Source: CAZOOM01 sp964460795
GTDB lineage: Bacteria > Omnitrophota > Omnitrophia > Omnitrophales > Aquincolibacteriaceae
Reading direction: 5' to 3'
Length of the DNA: 64,000 nt
Assembly (NCBI GenBank): GCA_964460795.1
Contig: CAYWRU010000002.1
Coordinates: 79,836 to 143,835, forward strand
This document shows positions 41,301 to 50,237 of this stretch, one piece after another (positions within the stretch are counted from its first letter, which is position 1; each line of letters opens with the position of its first letter). A program made the translations under genes and the position numbers. The notes beneath the pieces are model-generated. The model did no database searches. It was given only the letters and a program-made list of their open reading frames with translations, and had not been told where the DNA came from.

Positions 41301-42047
41301 TCACTCACGCGTCAGATTCATCACCTGGCCGTTTACAAAAGCAATCGTATCTTCATAATGACTCGAGAGCTTCCCATCTTGAGTCACGACCGTCCACCCA
41401 TCTCCGAGCACTTTGACAGCCCAATGCCCTTCGGTCAACATGGGTTCGATGGCGAGCACCAACCCCTCCTGAATCACCTGCCCGCGGCCCGCGGTTCCAT
41501 AATTCGGAACTTGCGGTTCCTCGTGGAGCGAACGGCCGATGCCATGCCCTACGTAATCGCGGACCACTTGAAATCCATCGGCTTCAATCGAAGCCTGAAT
41601 CGCTGCGGATAAATCTCCGATGCGCGCTCCGGGCCGATAGGCCGCCACACCTGCATCAAAGGACCGCTTCGCCGCTTCCATCAACTTTTGAGCTGCAGCC
41701 GAGATCTTTCCTACCGGCCAAGTCCGGGCTGCGTCCGCATAATATCCGTCAATCTTGCAGCCGATATCTAAACTAATAATATCGCCTTCGCAAAGCTCTC
41801 GCGGCCCCGGAATTCCGTGAACCACTTCTTCATTAATCGAAATACAAGCCGTTTTGGGATATCCGCGATATCCTTTAAAAGCATTCTGAGCGCCGCTGGT
41901 TGTAATCAGTTTTTCGCAAAGCCGATCCACCTCTTCTGTGGTCACTCCCGGGCGAATGATTCCGGGCACTTCCCGAAAAACCCGCTGCAAAACCTTGGCA
42001 GCCTTGGCCATGGTCTGAATCTCTCGTTCAGACTTTAGAGAAATCAT
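41301..42047 (-). CDS. map: Methionine aminopeptidase, type I
   Basis: 248 residues. Removes the initiator Met from new proteins. The five metal ligands are visible: two Asp in SLDIGCKIDGYYADAARTWP, His in VGHGIGRSLHEEP, Glu in LAIEPMLTEG and Glu in SSHYEDTIAF. No N-terminal zinc-finger extension, so it is type Ia. ATGA overlap with adk. Confidence 0.97.
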   Translation of the reverse strand: MISLKSEREIQTMAKAAKVLQRVFREVPGIIRPGVTTEEVDRLCEKLITTSGAQNAFKGYRGYPKTACISINEEVVHGIPGPRELCEGDIISLDIGCKIDGYYADAARTWPVGKISAAAQKLMEAAKRSFDAGVAAYRPGARIGDLSAAIQASIEADGFQVVRDYVGHGIGRSLHEEPQVPNYGTAGRGQVIQEGLVLAIEPMLTEGHWAVKVLGDGWTVVTQDGKLSSHYEDTIAFVNGQVMNLTRE

Positions 42048-42700
42048 ACCGCCAATTTCAACTCTTCAAAGATGGTGCGGAATCGCTTTTGCAACGACGG
42101 CACATCCAAATTCGCATCCACTGAAACAAGCAAATTTGCATTCGTATAATACTGAATCAGCGGGCTCGTTTCTTTCTGATACGTCGCAAACCGATTCCGA
42201 ATCGTTTCCGGATTATCATCTTTGCGCTGCGTCAAAGCCGCTCCGCACTTATCGCAAACACCGGGCTTTTTCGGCGGAATATTACGAATATGATAATTGG
42301 CTCCGCACTTTGGACAACCCCGCCGGCCGGAAAGTCGATCAATTAAAATATTCTCGTCGGTTTCAAAATCTAAAACTGCATCGAGCCGCAGGTGGTTTTT
42401 TTTCAAAAAAACGTCCAGCGCTTCTGCCTGGCCGATGGTGCGCGGAAAACCATCCAAAATAAATTCTTTTTTGGGAAGCCTTGAAATCTCTTCGAACATC
42501 ATGGCGTTGACCAAATCGTCCGAAACAAGACCGCCTTTTTCAATCACATCCTTGGCTTTCTTGCCAAGATCCGTTCCGCTCTTGATATGTCCGCGTAAAA
42601 TATCTCCCGTGGCCAGATGCGGCACTTTCCACGTTTCGCTCAGAACCTTGGCATGCGTTCCCTTGCCTGCTCCCGGAGGTCCCAGCAAAATAATTTTCAT
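42044..42700 (-). CDS. adk: Adenylate kinase, zinc-containing lid
   Basis: 218 residues. Balances AMP, ADP and ATP. The P-loop is GPPGAGKGTHAKVL; the AMP site includes LDGFPRTIGQAEAL. The lid carries CPKCGANYH...CDKCGAAL, a four-Cys zinc knuckle typical of Gram-positive and many deep-branching adenylate kinases. It lies between secY and map, as in many bacteria. Confidence 0.97.
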   Translation of the reverse strand: MKIILLGPPGAGKGTHAKVLSETWKVPHLATGDILRGHIKSGTDLGKKAKDVIEKGGLVSDDLVNAMMFEEISRLPKKEFILDGFPRTIGQAEALDVFLKKNHLRLDAVLDFETDENILIDRLSGRRGCPKCGANYHIRNIPPKKPGVCDKCGAALTQRKDDNPETIRNRFATYQKETSPLIQYYTNANLLVSVDANLDVPSLQKRFRTIFEELKLAV

Positions 42701-42714
42701 CGAGATTCCTTCGC

Positions 42715-44076
42715 TTAGTAGCGCCGCGATTTCAATTTTCCGCGCTTAATAAATCCCTCATAATGCCGCATCAAAAGCTGCGATTCAATCTGCTGCATGG
42801 TGTCCAGCATGACACCGACAATAATCAAAAGACCCGTGCCACCAAAAAAGCTTGCGACTAAAAACGGAATGTTTAAAAGCCGCGGCGACGAAATAAAACT
42901 CGGTAACAGCGCAATCACGGCCAGAAACACCGCGCCGCTGGTAGCAATGCGCGTCATCATATAATCCAAATATTCAGCCGTATTTTTCCCTGGACGAATC
43001 CCCGGAATAAATCCTCCGTACTTCTGGAGATTGTCGCTCACCTCAATCGGATTGAAGGTAATTGCCGTATAAAAATACGTAAAAAATAAAATCAAAAATG
43101 CTTCCAACAAAGAATAAGTCAAAGAACCGTGCATCATACTTTGAGCAAAATGATTCAGCGCCGTGGCTTTCGGAAAAAATCCTGCGATCGTAGCCGGAAA
43201 CAAAATCACAGACTGCGCAAAGATAATCGGAATCACGCCTGCCTGATTGACCTTTAGCGGTAAAAAAGTGCTTTGACCACCGTACACCCGGTTTCCCCTT
43301 ACCTGTCTCGCATACTGTACCGGGATTTTCCGCTCGCCCTGGATAATCAGAATGACAAAAATAACTACGGACACAAACATGATCAACATCAACCCAAACT
43401 TCCACCAGGCTAACTGTTGACGCGCCGGATCAAACGGTGAAAGCAGGAGCCAGGTCTGCCACATAGCCGCCGGCACCCGCGAAATAATTCCGGTCGTAAT
43501 CAAAATCGACATCCCATTTCCAATGCCGCGCTGATCAATCTGTTCACCGAGCCACATAATAAAGGCTGTTCCGGTCGTGAGGGTCAGAACCGTCATCATC
43601 CGAAAGCCCCATCCCGGATTCGGAACAATAACCGTTCCGTCAAAACTCATCGGATTTTCAAGCCAGAGCGAAATAAAAAAGGTCTGGATCAAGCTCAGAA
43701 TAATCGTTCCATAGCGCGTATATTGAATAATCTTTTTGCGGCCCGCCTCTCCTTCTTTTGCCAACTTTTCGAGCTGTGGGATCACCACCGTCAAAAGCTG
43801 CATAATAATGGAAGAAGAAATATAGGGCATAATGCCGAGCGCAAAAATCGTCGCCTTTTCAAGCGCACCGCCGGTAAAAAGTCCTACCATGCCAAAGAGC
43901 GATCCACCCGGAGATCTGGCTGCAATGCGCTGAAAAAAAGCAGCGAGTGCCGTTCCATCTACTCCCGGCGTCGGGACAAATGCCCCGAGTCGATACACCA
44001 CTACGATCAATAAAGTAAAGAGCACTTTGTTCCGAAGTTCCGGAACCTTAAAAATATTTCCAAATGCTTTCAGCAT
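42715..44076 (-). CDS. secY: Protein translocase subunit SecY
   Basis: 453 residues with about ten hydrophobic helices. SecY forms the channel for protein export, which the many signal-peptide proteins in this window would need. Marks are the first helix (LLIVVVYRLGAFVPTPGVDG), GIMPYISSSIIMQLL, RGIGNGMSILITTGII and the C-terminal IVGVMLDTMQQIESQLLMRH. Confidence 0.98.
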   Translation of the reverse strand: MLKAFGNIFKVPELRNKVLFTLLIVVVYRLGAFVPTPGVDGTALAAFFQRIAARSPGGSLFGMVGLFTGGALEKATIFALGIMPYISSSIIMQLLTVVIPQLEKLAKEGEAGRKKIIQYTRYGTIILSLIQTFFISLWLENPMSFDGTVIVPNPGWGFRMMTVLTLTTGTAFIMWLGEQIDQRGIGNGMSILITTGIISRVPAAMWQTWLLLSPFDPARQQLAWWKFGLMLIMFVSVVIFVILIIQGERKIPVQYARQVRGNRVYGGQSTFLPLKVNQAGVIPIIFAQSVILFPATIAGFFPKATALNHFAQSMMHGSLTYSLLEAFLILFFTYFYTAITFNPIEVSDNLQKYGGFIPGIRPGKNTAEYLDYMMTRIATSGAVFLAVIALLPSFISSPRLLNIPFLVASFFGGTGLLIIVGVMLDTMQQIESQLLMRHYEGFIKRGKLKSRRY

Positions 44077-44126
44077 ATTCTGATCTTTCGGATCCTTTTT
44101 CAGGATCGTCCGCTCACCACATCAAA

Positions 44127-44567
44127 TCAGATGGCAGATTTACTCGCTGCAATCAAAACGGCTTGACCGCCAGATTTTTCAATCTTTTCCTTCGCAGAAT
44201 CGCTAAAGGAGTGCGCTTTGACTACCAAAGGTTTTGAAATCTCTCCATTCCCAAGGACTTTCAGCCCCTTGCCAATGGATTTCACAGCCCCACAAGCCAT
44301 CAGGGTTTCTGGAGAAATTTCCGAAACTTCCCAGCGAGCAAGATCGCCCACATTCACAACGGCGTAATCTTTTCCCGGATGATTAAATCCGCGTTTTGGA
44401 AGTCTGCGGTATAGAGGATTTTGTCCGCCCTCAAAGCCCCAGCGGCGCGCATATCCTGAGCGAGACAACTGTCCTTTTTGACCGCGGGTCGCACGTTTTC
44501 CGTGTCCAGAACCAATACCTTTACCGACACGCTTGCGCTTTTTATTGTAAGGTTTTTTTGCTCTCAT
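44127..44567 (-). CDS. rplO: 50S ribosomal protein L15
   Basis: 146 residues. Marks are RVGKGIGSGHGKRATRGQKG at the N-terminus, GFEGGQNPLYRRLPKRGFNH and the C-terminal VKAHSFSDSAKEKIEKSGG. Starts at an ATGA overlap with rpsE; the usual rpmD (L30) between the two is missing. Confidence 0.98.
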   Translation of the reverse strand: MRAKKPYNKKRKRVGKGIGSGHGKRATRGQKGQLSRSGYARRWGFEGGQNPLYRRLPKRGFNHPGKDYAVVNVGDLARWEVSEISPETLMACGAVKSIGKGLKVLGNGEISKPLVVKAHSFSDSAKEKIEKSGGQAVLIAASKSAI

Positions 44568-45136
44568 GACGCAGCTCCGGAAACTTCAGGCGCGGTTTCT
44601 TCGTCCATGCGTTCGCGCCGATCACAAAGCTGATCGAGTCCGTCCAAAGTAGCCTTAAGTACGTTAATTGCATTATCGCTGCCAAGACTCTTGGTCAAAA
44701 TGTCTTTAATGCCGCAAGATTCACAAACAGCCCGCACGGCTCCGCCAGCAATAATTCCCGTACCAGGCGCTGCGGGCTTTAACATCACTTTTGCAGCTCC
44801 ATATCGGCCCCAAACCTCATGCGCAATCGTAGTACCTTTAAGTTTGATGGGAATCTTGTGCTTTTGAGCGTGGGTTAAAGCTTTACGAATAGCATCCGCC
44901 ACTTCATTGGCTTTGCCGAGCGCATAACCCACATCGCCGGTTCCGTTTCCAACCACAACAAGTGCGCTAAAATGAAACCTTTTTCCGCCCTTTACAACCT
45001 TGGCGCAGCGATTCACCTGAATCACTTTTTCATAGGGAGTTCCGGCGCTCGTTTCAATAATAACCGGATGCGCGACGTCGCCTTCGGGCTTTTTCTTCTC
45101 ATCCGACTTGGGCTGAATTTTTTCTTTTTTTGCCAT
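44564..45136 (-). CDS. rpsE: 30S ribosomal protein S5
   Basis: 190 residues from the ATG at 45136, which has AAGGTG about ten bases upstream. A GTG at 45148 would add four residues but overlaps that Shine-Dalgarno. Marks are VIQVNRCAKVVKGGKRFHFS, ALVVVGNGTGDVGYALGKA and the C-terminal CGIKDILTKSLGSDNAINV. Both ends have non-conserved charged extensions. Confidence 0.97.
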   Translation of the reverse strand: MAKKEKIQPKSDEKKKPEGDVAHPVIIETSAGTPYEKVIQVNRCAKVVKGGKRFHFSALVVVGNGTGDVGYALGKANEVADAIRKALTHAQKHKIPIKLKGTTIAHEVWGRYGAAKVMLKPAAPGTGIIAGGAVRAVCESCGIKDILTKSLGSDNAINVLKATLDGLDQLCDRRERMDEETAPEVSGAAS

Positions 45137-45164
45137 ACCGCTTATCACCTTTTCGATGAATCGA

Positions 45165-45518
45165 TTAGAATTGAAGCCCGGATTTTCTCAGAGCCTCGGC
45201 CAGCGCCTTAACGCGGCCGTGATATTTGTATCCCGCACGATCAAATGCAATTTTAGTAATGCCGCCTTTTTTTAAACGCTCGCCCAGCACTTCTCCAAGA
45301 CGCCCAGCTCGAACCGACTTTGCCGCCTTTGTCTTGCGAAATTCTTTTTCTGCTGTGGAAGCTCCAAAAATAGTTTTTCCGGAAATATCATCCACCACCT
45401 GAGCATAAATATGATTTAAAGAGCGATAAACGCAAAGTCTCGGGCGCTCCATTGTCCCTGTAATTTTTTTTCGAATGCCGCGATGCCTTGCTTGACGTGC
45501 TTTTAGTTTTTTTAGCAT
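45165..45518 (-). CDS. rplR: 50S ribosomal protein L18
   Basis: 117 residues; binds 5S rRNA. Marks are ERPRLCVYRSLNHIYAQVVD, AAKSVRAGRLGEVLGERLKK and the C-terminal FDRAGYKYHGRVKALAEALR with a short end. Confidence 0.98.
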   Translation of the reverse strand: MLKKLKARQARHRGIRKKITGTMERPRLCVYRSLNHIYAQVVDDISGKTIFGASTAEKEFRKTKAAKSVRAGRLGEVLGERLKKGGITKIAFDRAGYKYHGRVKALAEALRKSGLQF

Positions 45519-45535
45519 AAATAATTTCTCGTCTT

Positions 45536-46072
45536 TTAGCCGACGGTCTTACCTTGTTTGCGTCGGATAACCTCACCGACATAATGAATCCCTTTGCCTT
45601 TATACGGTTCGGGCTTATGAAACGCTCGAATATCTGCCGCAACCTGCCCCACCAACTGCTTATCGATTCCTGTGACCACTACGCGGGTCGGATTCGGGCA
45701 AACAATCAAAATGCCTTCGGGAATATTCAACTCGCAGGGATGAGTAAATCCAAGCGCGAGAACCAGCTTCTTCCCCTTGACCTCAGCTTTGAAGCCGACG
45801 CCGACAATTTCCAGTTCCTTCTTGTAACCTTCCACAACGCCGCGAACCATATTCTGGACCACGCTGCGGGCCAGACCGTGAAGCGCACGATCTTTATTAA
45901 TATCCGTAGAACGCGCAAAGGTCACACTCCCATCCTTGGATTCCACTTTAATCCTAGGATGAATCTCCATTTCAAGCTTTCCTTTGGGACCTTGGACTAA
46001 AACCGTTTGGTTTTTGACCGCAACCTGGACTCCCGCAGGAACAACAACTGGTTTTTTACCGATTCGTGACAT
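45536..46072 (-). CDS. rplF: 50S ribosomal protein L6
   Basis: 178 residues; lies at the factor-binding site of the large subunit. Marks are MSRIGKKPVVVPAGVQVAVK, HGLARSVVQNMVRGVVEGYK, LALGFTHPCELNIPEGI and the end of the second domain with EPYKGKGIHYVGEVIRRKQG. Confidence 0.98.
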   Translation of the reverse strand: MSRIGKKPVVVPAGVQVAVKNQTVLVQGPKGKLEMEIHPRIKVESKDGSVTFARSTDINKDRALHGLARSVVQNMVRGVVEGYKKELEIVGVGFKAEVKGKKLVLALGFTHPCELNIPEGILIVCPNPTRVVVTGIDKQLVGQVAADIRAFHKPEPYKGKGIHYVGEVIRRKQGKTVG

Positions 46073-46087
46073 GGTCTTATTCCTTCA

Positions 46088-46486
46088 TTACCAAACTTTG
46101 CAAATGATTTCGCCGCCAAGTCCTTGCTTACGAGCCTCTTTATCGGTCATCAAACCTTTGGAGGTCGTGACAATCGAAATTCCCAATCCTCCTTGAACGC
46201 GCGGAAGATCGGTGGATCCGCCGTAGCGACGAAGCCCGGGCTTGGAAATGCGCCGAATTCCCTGAATGGCCGGCTGTTTTCCTCGAACATATTTCAAATG
46301 AATGCGAACAAAGTTTTTGTTGCCTTCATTAAACGCTTTAACGTTGGAGACAAAACCTTCTTCTTTTAAAAGTTCGGCAAGGCGCGTGGTCAGCTTTGAT
46401 GTCTTCGCCGTAACTTTGTCCTTTTTGGCGCTGGAGGCATTGCGCACCACCGTTAAAAAATCCCCCACGAAATCCGTGATCGGCAT
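46088..46486 (-). CDS. rpsH: 30S ribosomal protein S8
   Basis: 132 residues; organises the 30S central domain and, in other bacteria, represses the spc operon. Marks are DFVGDFLTVVRNASSAKKDK, ELLKEEGFVSNVKAF, YGGSTDLPRVQGGLGISIVT and the end EARKQGLGGEIICKVW. Confidence 0.98.
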   Translation of the reverse strand: MPITDFVGDFLTVVRNASSAKKDKVTAKTSKLTTRLAELLKEEGFVSNVKAFNEGNKNFVRIHLKYVRGKQPAIQGIRRISKPGLRRYGGSTDLPRVQGGLGISIVTTSKGLMTDKEARKQGLGGEIICKVW

Positions 46487-46509
46487 AAACTTTTCTTATC
46501 CTCCTCGAC

Positions 46510-46695
46510 TTACCAGCTTGATTTCACGACTCCCGGAATCACGCCTTCATTGGCGAGTTCCCGGAAACAGATGCGGCAGAGTGCAAATTTCCGGATATAT
46601 CCTCCAGAGCGTCCGCACCGCTGACATCGGTGATAGCCGCGGACTTTAAATTTCGGGGTCCGCCGCTGTTTGACCACGAGACATGTTTTAGCCAT
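46510..46695 (-). CDS. rpsN: 30S ribosomal protein S14, zinc type
   Basis: 61 residues from the ATG at 46695, the standard length of the zinc-type form. Four zinc ligands lie in CQRCGRSGGYIRKFALCRIC, followed by FRELANEGVIPGVVKSSW. An in-frame ATG at 46731 would add twelve residues unlike the family. Confidence 0.97.
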   Translation of the reverse strand: MAKTCLVVKQRRTPKFKVRGYHRCQRCGRSGGYIRKFALCRICFRELANEGVIPGVVKSSW

Positions 46696-46705
46696 GACTA
46701 ATCCT

Positions 46706-47272
46706 TTACTTTTTCTTAAAGGGAAGTCCAAGATGCGCCATCAGGCTGCGGCCTTCGGCATCGGTCTTGGCAGTGGTAACAAACGTAATATCCATTCCCT
46801 GAACTTTTTTGATTTTATCAAACACCACCTCGGGAAAAATCGTCTGCTCAAGCAGTCCCAAGGTAAAATTTCCGTGTCCGTCAAATCCCTTGCCCGCATA
46901 GCCTTGAAAATCGCGGATACGGGGCATTGCAATATTAATCAACCGGTCCATAAATTCGTACATCCGGTAACCGCGCAGAGTTACTTTGATTCCCACCGGA
47001 GATCCTTCGCGAAGCTTAAAAGCTGAGATCGATTTTTTTGCGCGAGTGATCACAGGTTTCTGTCCGACAATATTTTCAAGTTCCAAGGCGCACTGCTCAA
47101 GAATCTTGACGTCTTCCTTCGCTTCTTTGACTCCCATATTCACAACTATTTTATCCAGCTTCGGAACCTGCATCACGTTCTTGTAAGCAAATTCCTGTTT
47201 GAGAGCAGGAACGACATCCGTCCGGTACTTGACTAAAATTCTGGGTAAAGCTGTTTTTTGTTCTACGGACAT
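46706..47272 (-). CDS. rplE: 50S ribosomal protein L5
   Basis: 188 residues from the ATG at 47272, one base after the rplX stop. It binds 5S rRNA and contacts the P-site tRNA. Marks are KLDKIVVNMGVKEAKED, GQKPVITRAKKSISAFKLRE, SPVGIKVTLRGYRMYEFMDR and the C-terminal GMDITFVTTAKTDAEGRSLM. A start at 47326 would place 18 residues inside rplX. Confidence 0.97.
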   Translation of the reverse strand: MSVEQKTALPRILVKYRTDVVPALKQEFAYKNVMQVPKLDKIVVNMGVKEAKEDVKILEQCALELENIVGQKPVITRAKKSISAFKLREGSPVGIKVTLRGYRMYEFMDRLINIAMPRIRDFQGYAGKGFDGHGNFTLGLLEQTIFPEVVFDKIKKVQGMDITFVTTAKTDAEGRSLMAHLGLPFKKK

Positions 47273-47273
47273 C

Positions 47274-47588
47274 TTAAGCTCCCAACATTTCTTGACTGCT
47301 CTTGGCCACGCGCTGTTTTTCGCCATCTTTTAAAAAGATGTAGCCCACGCGCGACGGTTTTCCCGATTTGGGACAAATCAACTGAACATTCGCAATCGCA
47401 AGAGGTGTTTCCATCTGAGAAATTCCGCCCTTGGGATTTTCCTTGGTCGGCCGCATGGCTACTTTGCGGTAATTAATTTTTTCCACAAGCACTTTCGCAC
47501 TCTTGGGGAATACTTTCATCACACGGCCCTTCTTGCCTTTATCACGGCCGGTAATCACAATCACCTGATCATTTTTCCGGATACGCAT
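47274..47588 (-). CDS. rplX: 50S ribosomal protein L24
   Basis: 104 residues; an early large-subunit assembly initiator. The KOW motif is RKNDQVIVITGRDKGKKGRV; then NYRKVAMRPTKENPKGGISQ and VQLICPKSGKPSRVGY. Its ATG shares one base with the rplN stop (TAATG). Confidence 0.97.
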   Translation of the reverse strand: MRIRKNDQVIVITGRDKGKKGRVMKVFPKSAKVLVEKINYRKVAMRPTKENPKGGISQMETPLAIANVQLICPKSGKPSRVGYIFLKDGEKQRVAKSSQEMLGA

Positions 47589-47956
47589 TAGACCACCTCC
47601 GGAGCAAGCGAAATGATTTTCATAAATTGTTTTTCCCGAAGTTCGCGGGCGACAGGTCCAAAAATACGCGTACCGCGCGGATTTTTTTGATTATCAATGA
47701 TCACAATAGCATTGGATGAAAATTTTACCGTCGATCCATCTTTGCGTTTGATCGGAGACTTGGTCCGGACAATCACCGCCTTCACCACTTCCCCCTTTTT
47801 GACGCCGCCTTCAGGGATGGCTTCTTTCACGTTCGCGGTAATGATATCTCCAACTTCCGCACTCATGGTCCCATGACGGCCGATAACACCAATCATAGCA
47901 GCCCGCTTGGCACCGCTGTTATCCGCAATATCCAATATGGTTCGCAGCTGAATCAT
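47588..47956 (-). CDS. rplN: 50S ribosomal protein L14
   Basis: 122 residues; bridges to the 30S subunit. Marks are MIQLRTILDIADNSGAKRAA, VVKAVIVRTKSPIKRKDGST, and GTRIFGPVARELREKQFMKI. ATGA overlap with rpsQ. Confidence 0.98.
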   Translation of the reverse strand: MIQLRTILDIADNSGAKRAAMIGVIGRHGTMSAEVGDIITANVKEAIPEGGVKKGEVVKAVIVRTKSPIKRKDGSTVKFSSNAIVIIDNQKNPRGTRIFGPVARELREKQFMKIISLAPEVV

Positions 47957-48225
47957 GACTTAACCACCTTCACCAAAGTCCAGTTTTTAGTCTTTGAAAG
48001 GGGCTTGGCCTGCTGAATCTGAACCTTATCTCCGGCCCTGGATTCATTCTTTTCATCATGCACCGCATACTTCACTTTGCGGCGGATAACTTTTCCCACC
48101 AAAGGATGTTGAATCAAGCGAGTAACTTCAACAATCCGAGTCTTCTGCATTTTGTCGCTCTTGACCACGCCTTCACGAATCAGGCGGCCTTTGCGTTCCT
48201 GGGTATCAATCGCCGGTGTACTCAT
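47953..48225 (-). CDS. rpsQ: 30S ribosomal protein S17
   Basis: 90 residues; an OB-fold primary rRNA binder. Marks are KGRLIREGVVKSDKMQKTRI, LVGKVIRRKVKYAVHDEKNE and the end LSKTKNWTLVKVVKS. ATGA overlap with rpmC. Confidence 0.97.
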   Translation of the reverse strand: MSTPAIDTQERKGRLIREGVVKSDKMQKTRIVEVTRLIQHPLVGKVIRRKVKYAVHDEKNESRAGDKVQIQQAKPLSKTKNWTLVKVVKS

Positions 48226-48425
48226 TTCTTAACCTCAGTTTTCTTTCGTTCGCTCAGGATCGTCTGAAGACGCGCGACATCCCGCCGGGCGGAACGAATC
48301 ACGGATTGCTTCTCCAGCTTTCCTGTCTTCAGCTGAAAACGATAATTCATTAAGTCTTTTTGGAGCTGACTGACTTTTTCCTGAATTTCATCGTCGGTCA
48401 AGGCTCTGATCTGTGCGCTTTTCAT
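48222..48425 (-). CDS. rpmC: 50S ribosomal protein L29
   Basis: 67 residues; forms part of the exit-tunnel surface bound by trigger factor and SRP. Marks are IRALTDDEIQEKVSQLQKDL, MNYRFQLKTGKLEKQ and ARRDVARLQTILSERKK. Confidence 0.97.
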   Translation of the reverse strand: MKSAQIRALTDDEIQEKVSQLQKDLMNYRFQLKTGKLEKQSVIRSARRDVARLQTILSERKKTEVKK

Positions 48426-48428
48426 GGT

Positions 48429-48845
48429 CTAAACTCCCACGTTCCGCTTTACAAACTTGGTCCGGAATGGAATCTTATGCGCACACAAACGGAGCGCAGA
48501 TTTTGCAAGCGCTTCCGGCAGTCCGCCCATTTCAAAAATAACGCGTCCGGGTTTAATAACACAAACATAATATTCCGGGCCGCCTTTTCCTTTACCCATG
48601 CGGGTTTCAGCCGGTTTTTTACTGTAGGCTTTATCCGGAAATACACGCAGCCAAACTTTTCCGCCGCGCTTGATATGACGCGTCAACGCCACGCGGGCCG
48701 CTTCGAGCTGAATCGAGGTCAACCACGCACACTCCAAGGCTTTAAGACCATAATCTCCGAAGGAGATTTGGCTGCCTCGTGTGGCCACGCCGCCCATCCA
48801 TCCCCGCTGCTGTTTTCTGAATTTAACTCGCTTAGGCATTAACAT
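48429..48845 (-). CDS. rplP: 50S ribosomal protein L16
   Basis: 138 residues; near the peptidyl transferase centre and A-site tRNA. Marks are MLMPKRVKFRKQQRGWMGGV, FGDYGLKALECAWLTSIQLE, RVFPDKAYSKKPAETRMGKG and the end RTKFVKRNVGV. The M-L-M start is usual for L16. Confidence 0.98.
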   Translation of the reverse strand: MLMPKRVKFRKQQRGWMGGVATRGSQISFGDYGLKALECAWLTSIQLEAARVALTRHIKRGGKVWLRVFPDKAYSKKPAETRMGKGKGGPEYYVCVIKPGRVIFEMGGLPEALAKSALRLCAHKIPFRTKFVKRNVGV

Positions 48846-48861
48846 AAAAGCTCTCTTTTAC

Positions 48862-49692
48862 TTAAGTGTTCGGCGCTTCTTCCGCCCCTGATTCGGGCGC
48901 GGAGGGCGCAATCTCTTCTTTGGATTCTGTAGCCGTGCCAACAGAGGCCTCAACTGAGCCTTCATCAGCTTTTGATTTTTTCGATTTTTTTGCCACGAAA
49001 CCCGCCTGCATATCTTTTTCAAGATCTGCCTGCTGTCTCGCCTTACGAAGCTCGGCTTCTTCTTTTTTCACCAGAATATCGCCTTTATAAATCCAAGCCT
49101 TGCAACCAATGGTCCCATAGGTGGTAAAAGCTTCGGCAAATCCATAATCCACATCGGCGCGAAAAGTATTCAGAGGAACCTTTCCCTCACGGTACTTTTC
49201 ATCACGGGCAATTTCTGAACCGCCCAATCGGCCTTTGACAAGCACCTTGATTCCAAGGGCTCCCTTATTCATGGCCAATTGAACCGATTTTTTGAGCACC
49301 TTTCGGAAACTCACGCGCTTCTCAAGCTGCATGGCAATATTTTCCGCCACGAGCTGCGCATCGGTGTGGGGATTCTTGACTTCCTTAATCTCCAAAAAGA
49401 GCTCATTCTTCGTAAGCGCCGCAAGGCCTTCTTTCACCTTGTCGATTTCTTGTCCACGCCGTCCAATAATAACTCCAGGACGTGCGGTATGAATTCGAAC
49501 ACGCACTCTTCCGCCGGAACGTTCAATTTCAATCAGTGAGATTCCGGAAAAATAGAGCTTCTCTTTCAAGTATTTGCGAATCTTAAGATCTTCATGCAAA
49601 AGAAGATCAAAGCCCTTGCCCGAAAACCAGCGGCTTTTCCAGGGTTTGATGTATCCAACCCGAAGTCCGTAAGGATGTGCTTTCTGACCCAA
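48862..49692 (-). CDS. rpsC: 30S ribosomal protein S3 with an acidic tail
   Basis: 276 residues, about 50 more than usual. The KH domain carries PGVIIGRRGQEIDKVKEGLA; the C-terminal domain shows KGRLGGSEIARDEKYREGKV and TFRADVDYGFAEAFTTYGTI. Residues from about 215 form a Lys/Ala/Glu/Ser-rich tail (SKADEGSVEASVGTATESKE) of unknown role. S3 lies at the mRNA entry channel. Confidence 0.97.
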   Translation of the reverse strand: MGQKAHPYGLRVGYIKPWKSRWFSGKGFDLLLHEDLKIRKYLKEKLYFSGISLIEIERSGGRVRVRIHTARPGVIIGRRGQEIDKVKEGLAALTKNELFLEIKEVKNPHTDAQLVAENIAMQLEKRVSFRKVLKKSVQLAMNKGALGIKVLVKGRLGGSEIARDEKYREGKVPLNTFRADVDYGFAEAFTTYGTIGCKAWIYKGDILVKKEEAELRKARQQADLEKDMQAGFVAKKSKKSKADEGSVEASVGTATESKEEIAPSAPESGAEEAPNT

Positions 49693-49709
49693 TGGAATAT
49701 CCTCCTTGA

Positions 49710-50231
49710 CTAAGCTTTTCCCGCTTTTGCGGTCTTTTGTTTTGCCGGAGCCTTGGCCTTCACGGCTCTCGATGATCCCTCGGCCTTCTTAGCATCATCC
49801 GATCCCGCCGAGGTCTGCGATTTATTTTGCCGGCCTTCTTCGACTCGAATAAAAAGATGCGACATGCGTTTCAGAAGGCGATCAGCGCGTCCCATGGAGC
49901 GCGACATAAATCGCTTCATAACCGGTCCGCCGTCCGCACGAATCTCGGCCACCACCAAGCGATTTTCATCCATGCCCAATACCCGGGCGTTGGCCACTGC
50001 GCTTTTAAGAATAGTTTCCGTCATCCGGGCTCCCTTGCGCTTGATCTGAGCCAAGATTGCAAAAGCGCGATCAACAGGCTGATGCCTTACGGTATCAATC
50101 ACGATCCGTAATTTACGCGGCCCAATGCGAAGATATTTCGTAAGAGCCCGGGCGCTTTTAGGCGCTTGAAGCAAGGTTGCCGGCATTTTTTCCGAAACGA
50201 TTTTTTTTGCCTTCACAGTTTCTTTTTTCAT
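49710..50231 (-). CDS. rplV: 50S ribosomal protein L22 with extensions
   Basis: 173 residues against the usual 110. The core (about 25-135) has TKYLRIGPRKLRIVIDTVRH, the ETILKSAVANARVLGMDENR loop and the tunnel hairpin VMKRFMSRSMGRADRLLKRM. A basic N-terminal extension of about 20 residues and a Lys/Ala-rich tail of about 40 residues are extra. L22 lines the exit tunnel and is a macrolide-resistance site. Confidence 0.96.
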   Translation of the reverse strand: MKKETVKAKKIVSEKMPATLLQAPKSARALTKYLRIGPRKLRIVIDTVRHQPVDRAFAILAQIKRKGARMTETILKSAVANARVLGMDENRLVVAEIRADGGPVMKRFMSRSMGRADRLLKRMSHLFIRVEEGRQNKSQTSAGSDDAKKAEGSSRAVKAKAPAKQKTAKAGKA

Positions 50232-50237
50232 AAAAGT